DNA of 64,000 bases from Acidimicrobiaceae bacterium (GCA_002722565.1 PBMG01000012.1:1-64000), one strand, 5' to 3'. Shown: positions 16,410 through 25,840, counted from the first letter of the stretch. Translations and numbers: made by a program. Notes: generated by a model not told the origin, from the sequence alone.

Positions 16410-18761
16410 TTAGTAGAGGGCCTCAACTGCTGCGAGATCAGCGATTCTGTCTCCGTCGTACCCCAACATGTCGCTTAGTACGTCGAAAGTATGTTCACCG
16501 ATTGGTGGCCCTCCCCACAGAGTATTTGAGGGAGTCCGGCTGAGTTGATAATGGGAACCTTCTACTACGGTCTCGCCGGCGTATGCCTGTGGTACTCGCC
16601 GAAAGTGGTTCCGATGGATGAGCTGGGGGTCTGAGACCGCATCAGCAGAATCCGAGACGATGTGGGCCGCGATGCCATTGGATTGTAAAAGCTCTTGAAG
16701 TTCGAAACGATCTTGAGACTCAGTCCAATTAGCGATTGTCGAATCGTCCAAGTTTGCTTCACCTACGAGCTTGGAAAGTGTCTCTTCCGCTGTGGAGTTT
16801 TGACACACCACTGCTATCCATTTGTCATCACCTTGGACTGGATAGACACCGTGTACTGAATAGCGTTCGCTGGAGTTTCCTAATCGTTGCGCAGTGCGCC
16901 CGTTGACTTCTTGGTCTAGGAGAGCTGGACCAAGAAGGTGTAATGCTGATTCATGCTGGCTGAGATCTATATAAGCACCTTCACCTGTTCGACGATGATG
17001 ATCTAGCGCTGCTACGAGAGCGGTGACGGTAAAGCGTGGTGCGGTGTAGTCGGTATAGGCAAGAAACGGCCCAGTTGGCGGCCGGTCTGGCCAACCAGTG
17101 ATTTCGTAGAACCCGCTCAAAGCCCCAGCGAGCATCCCAAAGCCGGGGTACATGTTCATGGGACCGGTTTGTCCCATCAGACAGCTCGACAACATCACGA
17201 CGTCGGGTTTTCGTTTCTTTATTGACTCATAATCAAGTCCCCAATTCGCCATCGCTTTCGGAGTAAAGGATTCGATTACGACATCTGCCCAGTCGATCAA
17301 ATCCCAGATGACTGTGTGGGCTTCTTCGACAGATAGGTCAAGACTGATCATGTGTTTTCCGGCGTTAGCGGAGTGGTATTGCGCCGTGTTGTCAGGGTGA
17401 GTTTCATCGTTTACGAATGGTCCGGCGTTGCGAATCACATCGATCCGTCCTTCGGACTCGACTCTTACGACAGTCGCTCCGTGGTCAGCGAGATTGCGCG
17501 TCGCCATCGGAGCGGCTATTGCCCATGTAAAATCTAGAACCTTTATTCCCTCTAAGGGCTTACTTGTAGGCGCAGGGTCAACAGGAGAGGGGCTTGTCGG
17601 TTTTCTATTGAGATCTGCGAGTATTTCTTTGTTGTGTTCTCCTAGTTTGGGTGGCGGTCCAAGATTCTTGAGTGGCGTGGTTGCCTTCGCGAAACGGCCG
17701 GGAAATTTGTGCCCAAGCTGGGGAACTTCTTCAAAAAACTCGCGAGCCTCAAGGTGTTCAGATTCAAGTATGTCTTTTGTAGTGGCGACTGGCGCGATGA
17801 GAAGCCGCCGCTCACTGTTCCCGGTCATTAATTCGGCTTTGGTTTTACTTGCGGTAAATGCTGCAATCGCGTCTTGGGCTCGATAGAGATCTTCCGGATC
17901 AGCCTGTCCAGTAAAAATCATTGTAAAGAAATCGACCCAGTTCTGATCGCGGGTTGCTTCGTCACAAAAACCTTCCTCGTGCACCCAGTCCATCATTCGT
18001 TGGCTGTAAGGGCCGAGCATCTCGCCGAACATGAAGCACATTGAGATGAAACCATCTAATGCTGGATAGACGGTTCGAATAACGTATTCTCCGGCCTTGA
18101 TACCTCCGCCTGCGCGTCCCCAGGGAGGGGCGCCTACAGCGCTCGTCATTAACATCGTTTGGGTGCACTGAGTTACTGCTTGCTGAGCTGAAACGTCTAT
18201 GTGTTGGCCGCAGCCGGAAGTCGTTCTTTCGAAAAGAGCGATACTTGTTGCTTCGGCGGCTTCAAGAGCAGCATGTAACCAGCCTTGCGGCACTGCACCG
18301 ATCTGGAGCGGTGCTCTATCGGGATCTCCTGTGAAGCCGAGTTGGCCGCCGCTCGCCAGCAACGTCAAGTCAGTTGCTATCCAATCGCTTTTGGGACCGG
18401 TCGCGCCAAAGGGCGACACTTTAACTGTCAGAAGAGAAGGGTTAGCCGATCGCAGCTTGTCAAGATCTAAACCTTCGAACGCTCCGCAATCGAGGACGAC
18501 ATCGGACGTCGCAGCAAGTAACTCGATTTCTTCCACTCCGCCGATGACGGATTTTTTTCCACGGTTCCAAGCCCAGTGAGTGAGAGACTTTTCGATGTTT
18601 ACGTCATCTTGTTCGAAAGGCCCTATGTGTCGTGAACTGTTGCCAGCTGGCGGTTCGACTGCTATTACCTCAGCCCCTAGCTGGGCTAGCAGCAATCCAG
18701 TCAAGTTAGAACGTTCGTCAGTAAGGTCGAGAATTCGGTAAGGGGACAACATGTCTTCCAT
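16410..18761 (-). CDS. Double-domain CaiB/BaiF (family III) CoA-transferase
   Basis: 783 residues made of two complete family III CoA-transferase domains. The first (about 1-385) starts LSPYRILDLTDERS and ends LGEHNKEILADL. The second (about 400-783) starts GIKVLDFTWAIAAPMATR and ends IGEHTFDVLSDMLG. In the position of the catalytic aspartate the first domain has SAQQAV (Gln) and the second SQHESAL (Glu). One domain may be structural. The protein presumably moves CoA between carboxylic acids in a catabolic route; the substrate is unknown. It is divergent from the small zinc-ribbon-like gene. Confidence 0.9.
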   Translation of the reverse strand: MEDMLSPYRILDLTDERSNLTGLLLAQLGAEVIAVEPPAGNSSRHIGPFEQDDVNIEKSLTHWAWNRGKKSVIGGVEEIELLAATSDVVLDCGAFEGLDLDKLRSANPSLLTVKVSPFGATGPKSDWIATDLTLLASGGQLGFTGDPDRAPLQIGAVPQGWLHAALEAAEATSIALFERTTSGCGQHIDVSAQQAVTQCTQTMLMTSAVGAPPWGRAGGGIKAGEYVIRTVYPALDGFISMCFMFGEMLGPYSQRMMDWVHEEGFCDEATRDQNWVDFFTMIFTGQADPEDLYRAQDAIAAFTASKTKAELMTGNSERRLLIAPVATTKDILESEHLEAREFFEEVPQLGHKFPGRFAKATTPLKNLGPPPKLGEHNKEILADLNRKPTSPSPVDPAPTSKPLEGIKVLDFTWAIAAPMATRNLADHGATVVRVESEGRIDVIRNAGPFVNDETHPDNTAQYHSANAGKHMISLDLSVEEAHTVIWDLIDWADVVIESFTPKAMANWGLDYESIKKRKPDVVMLSSCLMGQTGPMNMYPGFGMLAGALSGFYEITGWPDRPPTGPFLAYTDYTAPRFTVTALVAALDHHRRTGEGAYIDLSQHESALHLLGPALLDQEVNGRTAQRLGNSSERYSVHGVYPVQGDDKWIAVVCQNSTAEETLSKLVGEANLDDSTIANWTESQDRFELQELLQSNGIAAHIVSDSADAVSDPQLIHRNHFRRVPQAYAGETVVEGSHYQLSRTPSNTLWGGPPIGEHTFDVLSDMLGYDGDRIADLAAVEALY

Positions 18762-18822
18762 TCTGCCTTGTGGATAGGCAGCACGTGAGATGATGCTAAG
18801 TCTGTCAGTGGAGGTAGAAGAG

Positions 18823-19332
18823 ATGGAACGTGACGAAGAGCGTCTACATATGTTGCGAGAAGCGATCTACCTGGCTGATGAAATTCTCTCGGAGGTGAAG
18901 GGTAACCCTCGGGCTCAGGTTGACTCAACTGTCCGAGCGAAGCTTGTTCATGGGCGGGATTGGAGGATGCGCTACCTAAAGCATCTGGAAGAAGGTGGGC
19001 CGATGCTGGAAGCTGGCGATGAGTGGTCTATGCATCAAGGTCATGATCTCGCCATTGAGTGGGGGTATGAGGTTTGGGATGAGAATCGAATCGGATTGCG
19101 ATGCCGAAGTTGTGACGATTGGGTTCAGTTGTATGACGTCGAGGAGAACTCGTCGTCGACGTTGACGGTCGCTGACCTGTATTTAGAGCACGAAACCCAC
19201 ACGGTCGTGTCTTGGCGTCGCGACCTAGATGCGGGAATTGAGTGTGTCACTTGCGGAGCAGTTGAGGAGAAAGGTTTCCCGCTGTTAGAAGCTCCGGTGA
19301 GTAGTTGGTTTGATGCTGTTTGGAATGGTTGA
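18823..19332 (+). CDS. Hypothetical protein with two CxxC pairs
   Basis: Unrecognised family. I chose ATG 18823 rather than the ATG 33 bp upstream because GGAGG sits 8 bp before it. The 169-residue product has an acidic helical N-terminus (about 1-70). The C-terminal part has RCRSCDDW and, about 50 residues later, ECVTCGAV. The two CxxC pairs look like the halves of a split zinc ribbon. No signal or membrane segment is seen. It is followed by tRNA-Leu on the opposite strand. The role is unknown; nucleic-acid or protein binding would fit a zinc ribbon. Confidence 0.72.
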   Translation: MERDEERLHMLREAIYLADEILSEVKGNPRAQVDSTVRAKLVHGRDWRMRYLKHLEEGGPMLEAGDEWSMHQGHDLAIEWGYEVWDENRIGLRCRSCDDWVQLYDVEENSSSTLTVADLYLEHETHTVVSWRRDLDAGIECVTCGAVEEKGFPLLEAPVSSWFDAVWNG

Positions 19333-19358
19333 TTGCGTTCAGTGAAGTGAAGAATTTG

Positions 19359-19440
19359 TGCGCCGGGTGGGACTCGAACCCACACGCCCGAAGACACCGG
19401 CACCTAAAGCCGGCGCGTCTGCCAGTTCCGCCACCGGCGC
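19359..19440 (-). tRNA. tRNA-Leu (anticodon TAG)
   Basis: The minus strand folds as a complete cloverleaf. The acceptor GCGCCGG pairs with CCGGCGC, the anticodon stem GCCGGC/GCCGGT encloses TTTAGGT with anticodon TAG (19404-19406), a long variable arm follows as expected for a class II tRNA, and the T arm contains GTTCGAGTC. The discriminator is A and CCA is not encoded. It reads CUA and probably other CUN leucine codons. Confidence 0.97.
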
Positions 19441-19551
19441 TCTAGTGACAACTTATCGGTCAAATGTGTCGAGTATTCAACTCGCGGACTTAAGAGCGCC
19501 AATGCCATCTGCTTTTAGTGCGAACTAAGGTCTGATGGAAGAGGAGGATGA

Positions 19552-20325
19552 ATGCTGAGATTGACCTTTCTGATGCGCCGCAAAGAAGGTATGACGAAAG
19601 AGGAGATGCAAAGGTATTGGCTTGAAGAACACGGCCCTCTCGTTGCTAGCTACTCGAAAACGTTGAACATGCTTCGTTACGTGCAGGTGCATTCCACCGA
19701 TGATGATCACAGCCGTCTTACCGGTCGTCGTGGAGAGATGGAAGAGCCTTACGACGGCGTGGCAGAGGTTTGGTGGGAGTCAAAGAACGCAATGTTTGAA
19801 GCAACGCGTTCTGGGGAAGGGCGAGAAGCGGATCGGGCTCTTCGAGACGATGAACAGCGCTTCATTGATTTGGAACGCTCTGTGGCTTGGTTTAATTACG
19901 AATATCCGCAGGTGAACCCGACACCAGAAAATGTTGTGGCGAGCGAGCGTTCAAGTTTGGTTAAGTTGTACTTCCCTCTGCGTCAGCTTGATTCTTTGAG
20001 CATGGAAGAAGCTCAGTGGTATTGGCGAACACACCATGGCCCGGTTATCCGGCGGCAAGCTCATGGATCGGGGATCGTTCGGTATCAACAGGTTCACCGA
20101 GATGAAGCAGAATTAACCGAGGGGATTAACCGCTCTCGCGGATCGAAAATAGAGCCATATCTTGGTCACGCTGAGGTGTGGATGGATCGGTCAGCGATGG
20201 GGAATCCGACTCCAGAAAATCGAGCTGCAGCTAAGCGTGCTTATGAGGATGAAGCAAATTTCATAGATTTTGAGCGGTCGACGATGTTTTTAGCGAAGGA
20301 ACACGTATTTATTGATCGACGTTAG
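19552..20325 (+). CDS. Tandem EthD-domain protein
   Basis: A 257-residue protein with two EthD-type dimeric alpha-beta-barrel domains. The first (about 1-120) has FLMRRKEGMTKEEMQRYWLEEHGPLV, the second (about 135-250) has LYFPLRQLDSLSMEEAQWYWRTHHGPVI; both keep the W-x3-HGP motif and a DLERS/DFERS end. EthD folds occur in alkane/ether degradation and polyketide cyclisation and often bind hydrophobic substrates. An AGGAGGATGA site precedes the ATG. Its last 17 bp overlap the convergent nitroreductase fusion. Confidence 0.88.
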   Translation: MLRLTFLMRRKEGMTKEEMQRYWLEEHGPLVASYSKTLNMLRYVQVHSTDDDHSRLTGRRGEMEEPYDGVAEVWWESKNAMFEATRSGEGREADRALRDDEQRFIDLERSVAWFNYEYPQVNPTPENVVASERSSLVKLYFPLRQLDSLSMEEAQWYWRTHHGPVIRRQAHGSGIVRYQQVHRDEAELTEGINRSRGSKIEPYLGHAEVWMDRSAMGNPTPENRAAAKRAYEDEANFIDFERSTMFLAKEHVFIDRR

Positions 20326-21490
20326 GTCCGTCGTCGACCAACGTCTTCACTCCTTCTACAACGCGTTGCATGTTTGATTTGTGGATTAAACGTCGTTCGA
20401 ATAGGACCGCGTTTTCTCTTGAGGGATCTTCTTGTGCTCTTGGTGCGGTGCCATTGTTCTCTTTCCCAATGACCATTGAAAATCGGAGTCGGCTTCCGGT
20501 GCCTTGTTCAGCTAAATCGAAGCGCCAAATAGCCCCTGGATTATCTGGATCTGTGATGCGCCATTCAAATACTTGGCGCTCAACCCATTCTGTAACAATG
20601 CATTCGGTCTCCCAGTCACGTAATCCCGGGATTGAGTTGCGACCGGTAAACCTTGACCCGACTCCTGTCTGGTCTTGGGAAACCCATTCTGCTCCGACGA
20701 ACTCGTTGGAAAAGAGTGCTGGCATGTTGATGTCAGAAATTACTTCCCAAACTTTTCTCGGCCTTGCATCGGTATCGATTTCTGTTACTACACCTGGTCC
20801 GTCTTGAATCCGAGCGGAGCCGTCAGCGCTCGGTAGTTCTCGGGTGAAGCCCCATTGGTCGAAATAGGTGATGTTCGACGCTGGTCGTCTGGGTGCAGGG
20901 GAGAATTCCTGTCCGATTGTGTATGCCACAGGGAAGCACACCAATGTGGTGACGCCATTGGGTATCCCTAATATTTTGCTGACTTCGGCTGTTTTGTTGT
21001 TCAACATTGTGGCGTAGGCAGTGCCTAGGCCACGCGATCGTAAAGCTAGGTTGAAGCTCCATGCTGAAGGAATAGCGCTATCAAAAAGTCCTGGGCGACC
21101 GCTGTTGTCATGGAGGCCCCAAATAGCGCAAATAACTAGAGCTGGTGCTTTCGAAAAATTGTCAACTAGGTATGCGCTTGAGCTAACAACATGCTCTTTT
21201 GGGTGGCCAGTGCCTTCCAATCTTCCTCTGGCTTGAAGGAATAGGGTCCCGACTTCGGCGTACAAGCTCCCTAGCTGGTCTTTGAGTCCTTGGTCGCGGA
21301 TTACGAGCCAACGCCTACTCGCGTCGTTGCCGCCGGTAGGTGCCTGTTCGGCTAAGTCAATGCATTCGAAAATTACGTCATCGGTGACGTCGCGAGCGAA
21401 GTCCAAACGCTTACGAACGGCTCGTGTTGTAGTTAGTAAGCGGTCAATTTGTTTGAGGTCAAAACCAGATTCTGAAAGGTCACGATTCAT
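20309..21490 (-). CDS. Nitroreductase-SRPBCC fusion protein
   Basis: 393 residues with two domains. Residues 15-220 are an FMN nitroreductase: TTRAVRKRLDF at the phosphate-binding start, EQAPTGGNDASRRWLVI, and the GLGTAYATMLNN and LVCFPVAYTIG segments. Residues 235-385 are a START-like SRPBCC domain with ARPRKVWEVISDINMPA, VGSRFTGRN and a long C-terminal helix. Fusing a flavin reductase or dehydrogenase to a hydrophobic-ligand pocket suggests one enzyme that binds and reduces a bulky lipophilic molecule. That is inference. The next gene upstream is an MFS carrier, 34 bp away on the same strand. Confidence 0.88.
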   Translation of the reverse strand: MNRDLSESGFDLKQIDRLLTTTRAVRKRLDFARDVTDDVIFECIDLAEQAPTGGNDASRRWLVIRDQGLKDQLGSLYAEVGTLFLQARGRLEGTGHPKEHVVSSSAYLVDNFSKAPALVICAIWGLHDNSGRPGLFDSAIPSAWSFNLALRSRGLGTAYATMLNNKTAEVSKILGIPNGVTTLVCFPVAYTIGQEFSPAPRRPASNITYFDQWGFTRELPSADGSARIQDGPGVVTEIDTDARPRKVWEVISDINMPALFSNEFVGAEWVSQDQTGVGSRFTGRNSIPGLRDWETECIVTEWVERQVFEWRITDPDNPGAIWRFDLAEQGTGSRLRFSMVIGKENNGTAPRAQEDPSRENAVLFERRLIHKSNMQRVVEGVKTLVDDGPNVDQ

Positions 21491-21524
21491 GTAATGAATT
21501 TAGGCTGATAGCCCTTCAGTGTGC

Positions 21525-22772
21525 TTAATGGGGGCGTACGCAAAAAACTGATGGAGGAACCAAGGGCTGATTAGGCGGTGGTGTTGGGAGAGGTTTCGGT
21601 GTTGATGTTGGGAGTTTAGGTAGCCGAAGTGCCCCAACAATTCCTAATAAAGCACAAGCAGATGAGAGCAACAACACCCAAAGGAAAGTGGATGTCCAGT
21701 CGGCTAAGACGCCACCAATCTGCGGCGAAACCATTTGTGCTACACCGAAAGCCAAAGTAGCTGCGCTGAAACCGGGACCGTAATCCTCAGCTGACGCGTT
21801 TTCGACGAAGTACATGGTCAGGGTTACTGGAATTGAGGCGAATATCATCCCAATCACTATTGACGCCCCAAGAGTAGGCAGTACCCAACCAGGCAGGATG
21901 CTGAGTACGAGAACGGTCCAAAGACCGAAGGCGCATCCGAGGGTTGCTCGGGTTCCGAAGGTGGCGACTGACTTAGCGACAATTGGACCGCCGAACACCA
22001 TCCCCAGCCCGATCAAGGTGAATGACAAAGAAGCGTTGCTGGCCGACCAGCCGTTGTCATCTTCTAGCCGGCTACTCATGAACGCTAGAACGAGGAGATA
22101 CATAAAACCGAATGTGGTGTACATGGCGGTGATCGGTTTCCACCCAGGTACACGACGTAGCGCATCAAACCCGCCCACACTGCCTTTAGGCGAGAGCTGA
22201 TCTTGAGCGTGTCTAACTATGGCTACGGTTCCGACTGCTACTAGAAGTCCGATTGTTGCTTGGACTACGTAAACATTGCGCCAGCCTTCATCTCCCCATA
22301 CCCGTCGAACCCAGCCAGCGAGTTGGCTGGTGAACACGATGCTTAGGGCCATGCCCGATGAAAGAAGTCCGATGGCCGTGCCGCGTTTTTCGGGTGGGAA
22401 TGCAGCGCTTGCAACAACAGGGGTCGGAATCCAAACCCATGCTCCGCCAAAGCCACAGCAGAACATCCCAAACATCAAAACAGCAGCATTAGGAGCAAGT
22501 GCCGAGACAACCTGCCCGCCTACGGCAATGAGTAGTCCAACCTTCATGACCGTCAAGAGTTTGATGCGCGAGGCAGCTATAGCTACAGCCAAGGTGCCGA
22601 TTAGATAGGCAGCAACGTTTGCGGTAGCAATTGAACCAGCGACCGTATTTGATAGTCCTAGATCAGAGCGCATTGCAGGTAATACGACACCTAGCGTAAA
22701 CCTGCCAAAACCTTGAGCTACACCGGCGCTCGCTGCTGCAAACGCAACAGCTATCCAGGCGCGAGCGGTCAC
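21525..22772 (-). CDS. Major facilitator superfamily transporter
   Basis: A 415-residue inner-membrane protein with about twelve hydrophobic spans. The first helix contains GVAQGFGRFTLGVVLP, typical of the YbfB/CynX-like MFS group, and the cytosolic loop has GTAIGLLSSGMA. The C-terminus is proline-rich. A perfect 19-bp palindrome begins 7 bp upstream of its start. It is probably co-transcribed with the downstream nitroreductase fusion (34 bp). The transported substrate is unknown. Confidence 0.9.
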   Translation of the reverse strand: MTARAWIAVAFAAASAGVAQGFGRFTLGVVLPAMRSDLGLSNTVAGSIATANVAAYLIGTLAVAIAASRIKLLTVMKVGLLIAVGGQVVSALAPNAAVLMFGMFCCGFGGAWVWIPTPVVASAAFPPEKRGTAIGLLSSGMALSIVFTSQLAGWVRRVWGDEGWRNVYVVQATIGLLVAVGTVAIVRHAQDQLSPKGSVGGFDALRRVPGWKPITAMYTTFGFMYLLVLAFMSSRLEDDNGWSASNASLSFTLIGLGMVFGGPIVAKSVATFGTRATLGCAFGLWTVLVLSILPGWVLPTLGASIVIGMIFASIPVTLTMYFVENASAEDYGPGFSAATLAFGVAQMVSPQIGGVLADWTSTFLWVLLLSSACALLGIVGALRLPKLPTSTPKPLPTPPPNQPLVPPSVFCVRPH

Positions 22773-22779
22773 CCTAAGA

Positions 22780-22798
22780 GACTATCAATTTGATAGTC
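22780..22798. promoter_or_regulatory. Perfect 19-bp palindrome, likely operator of the MFS/BVMO divergent region
   Basis: GACTATCAA and TTGATAGTC flank a single T. It lies 7 bp upstream of the MFS start and 121 bp upstream of the BVMO start. The ATCAA/TTGAT core is the kind bound by MarR- or GntR-type dimers. It has no T-run and is too short in GC to act as a terminator. Confidence 0.65.
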
Positions 22799-22919
22799 AC
22801 AGGCAGGTCAGAGTGGCGGGCAAAGCGCCGTATGGGTGTGATTTCAATCGAGCCCGATCGAAGCAGCACGACCCCATCTTGATTGCCTAACATCACTAGG
22901 GTCCGAACAGGAGAGCAAA

Positions 22920-24773
22920 ATGGCGATCAGTATCGATCCCGAAACAGGCCTCAAAATTTTTGACACTCGAGCCGGTAAGGCAAGTGACAAAATTCAAGGT
23001 AAGGGTTATCAGGTCAACTCTGATACCAGTCTGAAAACGCTTCCCGAAGTTTCTCAGGCAGCAAAGTTCGATGCTGTTGAGCAGGCGAAATATCGGGAAT
23101 TCAAAGAGCAACGGCGAGGTGCTGCTGATTACATGACGATGGAGGGGGAATTTTCTAAGTATCTCGAAGACCACTATTCCGACTCTCCTGTTGAACGCGA
23201 TGCCTTAACTGACGACTGCGAAATAGTCGTGATCGGCGCAGGTTTCGCGGGGCTCCTTCTTTGGTACCGACTTAAAGAAGCAGGTTTCCAAGATGTCAGG
23301 TTCTGCGAAAAAGGTGGTGACGTAGGGGGCACTTGGTATTGGAATCGCTACCCAGGTATCGCATGCGATGTTGAGTCCTACAGCTACCTGCCTCTCTTAG
23401 AGGAAATGGAATATTTCCCTACAATGAAGTTTGCTTCAGGTTTTGAGATTCTTGAGTATTGCCAGTCAATGGCCACCAAGTTCGGGTTCTATGACAAATG
23501 TCTCTTCCATACCACGGTCGAGCGAACTGACTGGGATGAAGAAACAAGACGCTGGACTGTGCATACAGACCGCGGAGATGCAATGCGCTCTCGTTACGTT
23601 ATTTTGGCTAATGGCATTTTGACAACTCCCAAACTCGCTCGGATTGAGGGAATGGAACGATTCGAAGGGGAGTCATTCCACACCTCGCGTTGGCGTTATG
23701 ACGTGGATCTTGAGGGAAAGAGGGTTGGGATTATCGGTACGGGCGCTACATCAGTCCAAGCTGTTCCGGAGCTCGCAAAAATTGTCGGCGATCTGTACGT
23801 GTTTCAGCGCACACCTTCGTCAATTGACGTACGCGACCAGCGAGTTACAGGAGCAGATGAAATCGAATCCTGGAAAGAAGAACCGGGCTGGGCAAGAGCC
23901 CGAAGAAAGCGATTTTCAAGGATTTCAGCCGGCCGCTCAGCGATCCAAGCAAACGACGACTACCTGGCAGGGAAAGTTGATGATTTCAAGCAACGCAAAG
24001 AACACGATCGGAAACTCACACCCGAGGAAATGGTTGAAAAACAGTTGGATTCAAATTTCCGCATCATGGAGCAGATACGGGCCCGAGTCGATGAGATAGT
24101 CGAAGATCCAAAAACAGCGGAGGCGTTAAAGCCCTACTACCCATATGGCTGCAAGCGACCCACATTCCACGATGAGTATTTGCCTACGTTCAACTTGCCG
24201 CATGTCCACTTAGTAGATACCGCGCCCATGGGTGTGACGAATATCAACCAAAACGGAGTAGTTCACGAAGGCCAGGAATACCCACTCGATGTGCTGATTT
24301 ATGCCACTGGCTTCCAGTGGATGGCGACGTCAACCTTCAACATGGTCACTGGTAGGGGTGGCCAAACGATGAAAGATAAGTGGGAAACTGAAGGGACCAA
24401 GACCTTCCTAGGGATCCATAGCAATGGGTTCCCGAATTTGTTCATCATGACTGGACCGCAAGGCGGAGGCGGAAGCTTCAACTTCACCGACGCGATAGAG
24501 ACGCATGCGGATTACATCGTCTGGATGCTTTCGATGATGCGAGAAGAAGGGCATGAAGTCGTCGACATCACTGAAGAAGCAGAAATGAACTATGCCGAAC
24601 ACTGTCGACAGGCTGACATAGCTACGGCACCACTTCGAGATTGCCTGTCCTATTACAACGGTCATGGCGATTCGGAACCAGGAAGTCTTGCCTATTACGG
24701 GGGAGGTAATTGGCACAAGTTTCGTGTTCGAGCTCAAGAAACCCTTGACACCTACGCGTTTGAATCCTCCTAA
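22920..24773 (+). CDS. Baeyer-Villiger-type flavin monooxygenase
   Basis: A 617-residue flavoprotein that inserts oxygen next to a ketone using NADPH and O2. It has the first dinucleotide motif VVIGAGFAG (about 104-112), GGTWYWNRYPG typical of BVMOs, the BVMO fingerprint FEGESFHTSRW (F-x-G-x3-H-x3-W) near residue 250, a second dinucleotide motif GIIGTGATSVQ, and the GPQGGGGSFNFTD region late in the chain. The N-terminus carries about 100 extra residues, as in the larger cyclic-ketone enzymes. An AGGAGAGC site precedes the ATG. It converges with an LLM oxidoreductase gene. Confidence 0.93.
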   Translation: MAISIDPETGLKIFDTRAGKASDKIQGKGYQVNSDTSLKTLPEVSQAAKFDAVEQAKYREFKEQRRGAADYMTMEGEFSKYLEDHYSDSPVERDALTDDCEIVVIGAGFAGLLLWYRLKEAGFQDVRFCEKGGDVGGTWYWNRYPGIACDVESYSYLPLLEEMEYFPTMKFASGFEILEYCQSMATKFGFYDKCLFHTTVERTDWDEETRRWTVHTDRGDAMRSRYVILANGILTTPKLARIEGMERFEGESFHTSRWRYDVDLEGKRVGIIGTGATSVQAVPELAKIVGDLYVFQRTPSSIDVRDQRVTGADEIESWKEEPGWARARRKRFSRISAGRSAIQANDDYLAGKVDDFKQRKEHDRKLTPEEMVEKQLDSNFRIMEQIRARVDEIVEDPKTAEALKPYYPYGCKRPTFHDEYLPTFNLPHVHLVDTAPMGVTNINQNGVVHEGQEYPLDVLIYATGFQWMATSTFNMVTGRGGQTMKDKWETEGTKTFLGIHSNGFPNLFIMTGPQGGGGSFNFTDAIETHADYIVWMLSMMREEGHEVVDITEEAEMNYAEHCRQADIATAPLRDCLSYYNGHGDSEPGSLAYYGGGNWHKFRVRAQETLDTYAFESS

Positions 24774-24777
24774 TTCG

Positions 24778-25776
24778 CTACTTCAGAAGCGGTATTACCT
24801 CTGTTGCAAGACGTTCAAGGTTTCTTGCCATGAATTCGGGGTCAAGTCCTGGTGGTAAGCCCGAAGTGGCTATGTCTGTGATTCCGTATAGCTCAATGAA
24901 ATCTGTGAGTTCCTTAACGACTTCGTCGGCGGTTCCTATGAGCACGTTCTGAGGTATGCCGCCTTCGCTGCCCCAGCCGTAGTCATCGGGGGTCTCGGCC
25001 ATAAATGTTCCGTAAACGCCCATGCGAAAACGTTCAGCCTCTCGTATAGCTGGCCAGTCTTTGTCGAAGTCATCTGTTACGTAGACAGATCTAATAATCC
25101 CTACTCGATAATCGTTGGGATCTCCGCCGTCGGCTTTGACTGCATCTCTCCATGGGTCAAGGACGTCTTCTCTTCGTCCTTGTGGCAGCAAGTTCGTTCC
25201 GAAGCGAGCTGCTCGCAGTGCTCCGGGTTCTTTCATAGCGGCTATCCACAGGGGCGGACCTCCGACCTGCACTGGTTTCGGGTAAACGTTTATGTTTGAT
25301 AGTTGATAGCGCTTGCCCGTAAAACTAAATGGCTCATCTGCCCAACAAAGTCGGAGTATCTCGATGGCTTCGTCGGTCATAGAAACTCGGTTCTTGAGTG
25401 GAACCCCAAATGCTTCGAATTCTTTGGGCACGTAACCCATCCCAATTCCGAATTCCATCCGACCTTCAGAGATGTGATCTAGGACAGCTAGTTCTTCGGC
25501 GAGTCTCACCGGGTGATACAGGGGCAGCAACGCTATGTCGTTGGAGATCCGAATATTTCTAGTCCGAGCTGCTATTGCCCCAGCTAATGGTTGAAAGGCT
25601 GGGAGATAACCGTCCTCTAGAAAGTGGTGTTCCGTAAACCAAACGTGGTCAAACCCAAGTTCATCGGCCAGGACCGCTTGTTCGATTGTTGCTGAGTAAA
25701 CGTCAGACATGGACAAATCGCCGCCAGGTATGTGGCGACAGTCATACATAACGCCGAATCGAAGTGGTTGCGGCAT
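24778..25776 (-). CDS. Luciferase-like (LLM class) flavin-dependent monooxygenase
   Basis: A 332-residue bacterial-luciferase-type barrel. It has GFDHVWFTEHHFLEDGYLP, the RIRISNDIALLPLYHPVRLAEE block and a GRMEFGIGMGYVPKEFEAFG motif, all typical of the FMN-dependent alkanal monooxygenase-like branch. It lies back-to-back with the selenoprotein gene (64 bp) and tail-to-tail with the BVMO. The substrate is unknown. The intergenic space has a short CGGTC/GACCG inverted repeat. Confidence 0.9.
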   Translation of the reverse strand: MPQPLRFGVMYDCRHIPGGDLSMSDVYSATIEQAVLADELGFDHVWFTEHHFLEDGYLPAFQPLAGAIAARTRNIRISNDIALLPLYHPVRLAEELAVLDHISEGRMEFGIGMGYVPKEFEAFGVPLKNRVSMTDEAIEILRLCWADEPFSFTGKRYQLSNINVYPKPVQVGGPPLWIAAMKEPGALRAARFGTNLLPQGRREDVLDPWRDAVKADGGDPNDYRVGIIRSVYVTDDFDKDWPAIREAERFRMGVYGTFMAETPDDYGWGSEGGIPQNVLIGTADEVVKELTDFIELYGITDIATSGLPPGLDPEFMARNLERLATEVIPLLK

Positions 25777-25840
25777 TTGTCTGCTCCCTTATGGCCGGTC
25801 ACAGGACCGTAGTCGTTTCTGACGGGCTAAGTTTTACCGT

